A DNA stretch of 64,000 bases from JABFRZ01 sp964631945. GTDB lineage: Bacteria > Planctomycetota > UBA1135 > GCA-002686595. The stretch covers positions 1 through 64,000 of the forward strand of contig CAZWAY010000006.1 in assembly GCA_964631945.1 (NCBI GenBank). Direction: 5' to 3'. Below the pieces are notes generated by a model. It was not told the origin of the DNA and searched no databases. It saw nothing but the letters and a program-made list of their open reading frames with translations. The position numbers and the translations under genes were made by a program. Shown piece after piece: positions 62,347 through 64,000 of this stretch (the stretch's first letter is position 1; each line of letters starts with the position of its first letter).

Positions 62347-63807
62347 TCAGCCGCGCAGGAGGCCGAGGAACAGCGCGGGGAACAGCCCCATCGCCAGCAC
62401 GAAGACCACGCACACGGCGCCCGCGAGGCTGGTGCTCCAGCGGCGCGTGCGCGGCGGCTCGAACTCCTCGGGCGGCGCGTGCATGTAGAGCACCACGATC
62501 ACGCGCAGGTAGTAGGCGAGCGCCACGGTCGAGAGCAGCGCTCCGAGCACGGCCACGCCGGTCATGCCGGCGTCCACCAGCACCGAGAACACGAACCACT
62601 TGCCGAGGAATCCCGCCGTGGCCGGGATGCCGCCGAGCGACAGCATGAACAGCGCCAGGAGGCCCGCCACCACCGGGCGCGAGCGGCTGAGTCCGCGCAG
62701 CGAATCGAGGCGCGTGTAGCGCGCGCCGTCGGCCTCGAGCAGCGCGAGCAGCCCGAAGGCTCCCATGGCCGTGAACAGGTAACCGCCCAGGTAGTAGAGC
62801 GCGGCCTCCAGGGCACCGTGCGTGTCGGGCCCGCCCACGCCGGCCGCGAGCAGCAAGAGCAGCGTGCCCGCGTGCGCCACGCTCGAGTACGCCAGCATGC
62901 GCTTCAGGTCGGTCTGCGCCAGGGCGCCGAGGTTCCCGAGCGCCATCGTGACCAGCGCCAGCACGGCCACCGAGGCGCGCGCGCCCGCGGGCAGCAGTGG
63001 CGCGAGCTGCACCAGCAGGAAGGCGAAGGCGGCCGCCTTCGTGCCCGTTGCCATCAGCGCGGTCACGGGCGTGGGACTGCCCTGGTAGACGTCCGGAGCC
63101 CACTGCTGGAACGGGAAGACGGCGACCTTGAAGAACAGGCTGGCCGCGATGAGCGCGAGGCCCGCCAGGGCGAGCGGGGAGGAGAGCTCGCGCGTGGCCA
63201 GCTCGGCGAGCGAGAGCGTGCCCGCGGCCGCGTACAGCAGGGCCGTGCCGTACAGGAACAGCGCGCTCGAGAAGGAGCCCAGCAGGAAGTACTTGAGGCC
63301 CGCCTCGACGCTCTCCTGGCGCATGCGCCGGAAGGCGCACAGGGCGTAGAGCGGGATCGAGAGCAGCTCGAGGCCCACGAAGAACACCACCAGGTCGCGC
63401 GCCCCGACCATCAACATCATCCCGATCGGGGTGCTCAGGAGGAGCGCGTCGTGCTCGGGCTTGAAGGGGCGATTCTCGCGGTAGTAGCCCAGGCTCACGA
63501 GCCATGCCAGCGCCGTGCCGGCCAGGAACAGCAGGCCCCACAGCGCGGTCGAGCGTTCGGCCACGAAGGTGCCGTCGAACACCAATCCGGGCGCACGCTC
63601 GCCGAGCAGGATGCGCAGCTCGCCGAAGGCCGAGGCCGCCAGGGCCGCCACGAAGACCGGCGTGCGCGCGACCTTCAACGCCTCGACCACGTCGCACACG
63701 AGGAACAGGATCACGCCCAGGCCGAGGGCCAGGAGCGGAGCCAGCGCCATGCGCGCTTCGGGCGTGGACAGGGCCTCGAAGGCCGCCTGGGTCGCCTGCG
63801 GGATCAT
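62347..63807 (-). CDS. nuoN: NADH-quinone oxidoreductase subunit N
   Basis: NuoN is one of the antiporter-like membrane subunits of respiratory complex I, thought to take part in proton pumping. The 486-residue protein is almost wholly hydrophobic (about 14 helices). It carries the family motifs ELLSIPLYALCAFRR (TM5 glutamate), KYFLLGSFSSALFLYG, FKVAVFPFQQWAPDVYQGSP (TM7 lysine) and LKRMLAYSSVAHAG. It is the last gene of the usual nuo order and is followed by hairpins. The ATG at 63807 has a strong ribosome binding site (GAGGAGGTG) inside the end of nuoM and overlaps its stop as ATGA. Confidence 0.95.
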   Translation of the reverse strand: MIPQATQAAFEALSTPEARMALAPLLALGLGVILFLVCDVVEALKVARTPVFVAALAASAFGELRILLGERAPGLVFDGTFVAERSTALWGLLFLAGTALAWLVSLGYYRENRPFKPEHDALLLSTPIGMMLMVGARDLVVFFVGLELLSIPLYALCAFRRMRQESVEAGLKYFLLGSFSSALFLYGTALLYAAAGTLSLAELATRELSSPLALAGLALIAASLFFKVAVFPFQQWAPDVYQGSPTPVTALMATGTKAAAFAFLLVQLAPLLPAGARASVAVLALVTMALGNLGALAQTDLKRMLAYSSVAHAGTLLLLLAAGVGGPDTHGALEAALYYLGGYLFTAMGAFGLLALLEADGARYTRLDSLRGLSRSRPVVAGLLALFMLSLGGIPATAGFLGKWFVFSVLVDAGMTGVAVLGALLSTVALAYYLRVIVVLYMHAPPEEFEPPRTRRWSTSLAGAVCVVFVLAMGLFPALFLGLLRG

Positions 63808-64000
63808 CGCACCTCCTCGACGCCGGGCAGGGGCGCGAGCTCGAGGCGCGCGTCGAAGCGCGAATCCTCGACTCGCTCCAGGATGCGGTCGAGCGCGGGC
63901 GCGCAGCGTTCCAGCAGCACGCTGGGCTGTACGCCTAGCCACACCACCAGCACCACCAGCGGCAGCATCAGGCCGATTTCGCGCCGGCCGAGGTCGGCCA
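63804..64000 (-). CDS. nuoM: NADH-quinone oxidoreductase subunit M (3' end only)
   Basis: Only the last 65 codons are in the window. Read on the minus strand they give DLGRREIGLMLPLVVLVVWL, then GVQPSVLLERCAPALDRILE, ending GVEEVR and TGA. This is the C-terminal helix and cytoplasmic tail of a complex I antiporter-like subunit, matching NuoM (NuoM usually reads DLNxRE...PLxxLxxWxGVxP). The stop overlaps the nuoN start (ATGA). The rest of the gene and the nuo operon lie beyond the right edge. Confidence 0.85.
   Translation of the reverse strand, partial: ADLGRREIGLMLPLVVLVVWLGVQPSVLLERCAPALDRILERVEDSRFDARLELAPLPGVEEVR

Overview
The window is very G+C rich (roughly 70% by eye), packed with genes on both strands, and bounded by two truncated genes: secA at the left edge and nuoM at the right. 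The cell envelope is Gram-negative in type (Kdo transferase WaaA, LptE-like and BamD-like lipoproteins, an AsmA-like protein). It also carries a protein-arginine kinase McsB, several EF-hand or HEAT-repeat secreted proteins, and an anti-sigma-free ECF-like sigma factor. That mix fits Planctomycetota best. This assignment is an inference, not a measurement. No tRNA, rRNA, insertion sequence, prophage or CRISPR array was seen, and no gene-free stretch exceeds about 300 bp.

Layout. 1-10.7 kb (+): secA, waaA, metK, a pilin-like protein, a UbiA-family prenyltransferase, an aminotransferase, threonine aldolase, a phosphohexomutase and a small lipoprotein. 10.8-19.5 kb: a HEAT-like secreted protein, SAM hydrolase coupled to arginase, a convergent GH42-like protein, mcsB, a FecR-like protein and a six-EF-hand protein. 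19.4-25.8 kb (-): lon, a DegT aminotransferase, and a sodium symporter with a 44-residue partner. 25.8-29.0 kb (+): an M1 peptidase lipoprotein and a CMD/AhpD-family gene interrupted by one in-frame TGA that is best read as selenocysteine. 29.0-48.6 kb (-): one long same-strand run of corC, recO, bamD-like, lptE, ftsH, folP, a cdaA-cdaR fusion, glmM, tsaB, alr, AsmA-like, manC, ruvX, rnpB (RNase P RNA), a NUDIX gene and a small protein. 48.9-62.3 kb (+ except one gene): sigma factor, hutI-ftcD, PilZ, GNAT plus aminotransferase, citrate synthase, M32 carboxypeptidase, and a two-component system followed by a di-heme peroxidase. 62.3-64 kb (-): nuoN and the end of nuoM.

How the genes work together. 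The ftsH-folP-glmM order known from E. coli and the cdaA-cdaR-glmM order known from Bacillus are merged here, linking c-di-AMP synthesis to peptidoglycan precursor supply (glmM, alr). Outer-membrane biogenesis genes sit just upstream. Histidine breakdown is represented by its last two steps. The OmpR-type regulator and its kinase lie directly in front of four 11-bp direct repeats that resemble a Pho box and abut the promoter of the di-heme peroxidase, which suggests a local regulatory circuit.

Regulatory style. Many starts have a TAnnnT or GATAAG hexamer ending only 6-10 nt before the start codon, some with a -35-like hexamer at the right spacing, suggesting common leaderless or near-leaderless transcription. 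Other genes are tightly coupled through 1-11 bp overlaps. The most notable items are the predicted CxxU selenoprotein, the CdaA-CdaR fusion, the direct-repeat operator and a near-perfect 38-bp inverted repeat after manC.
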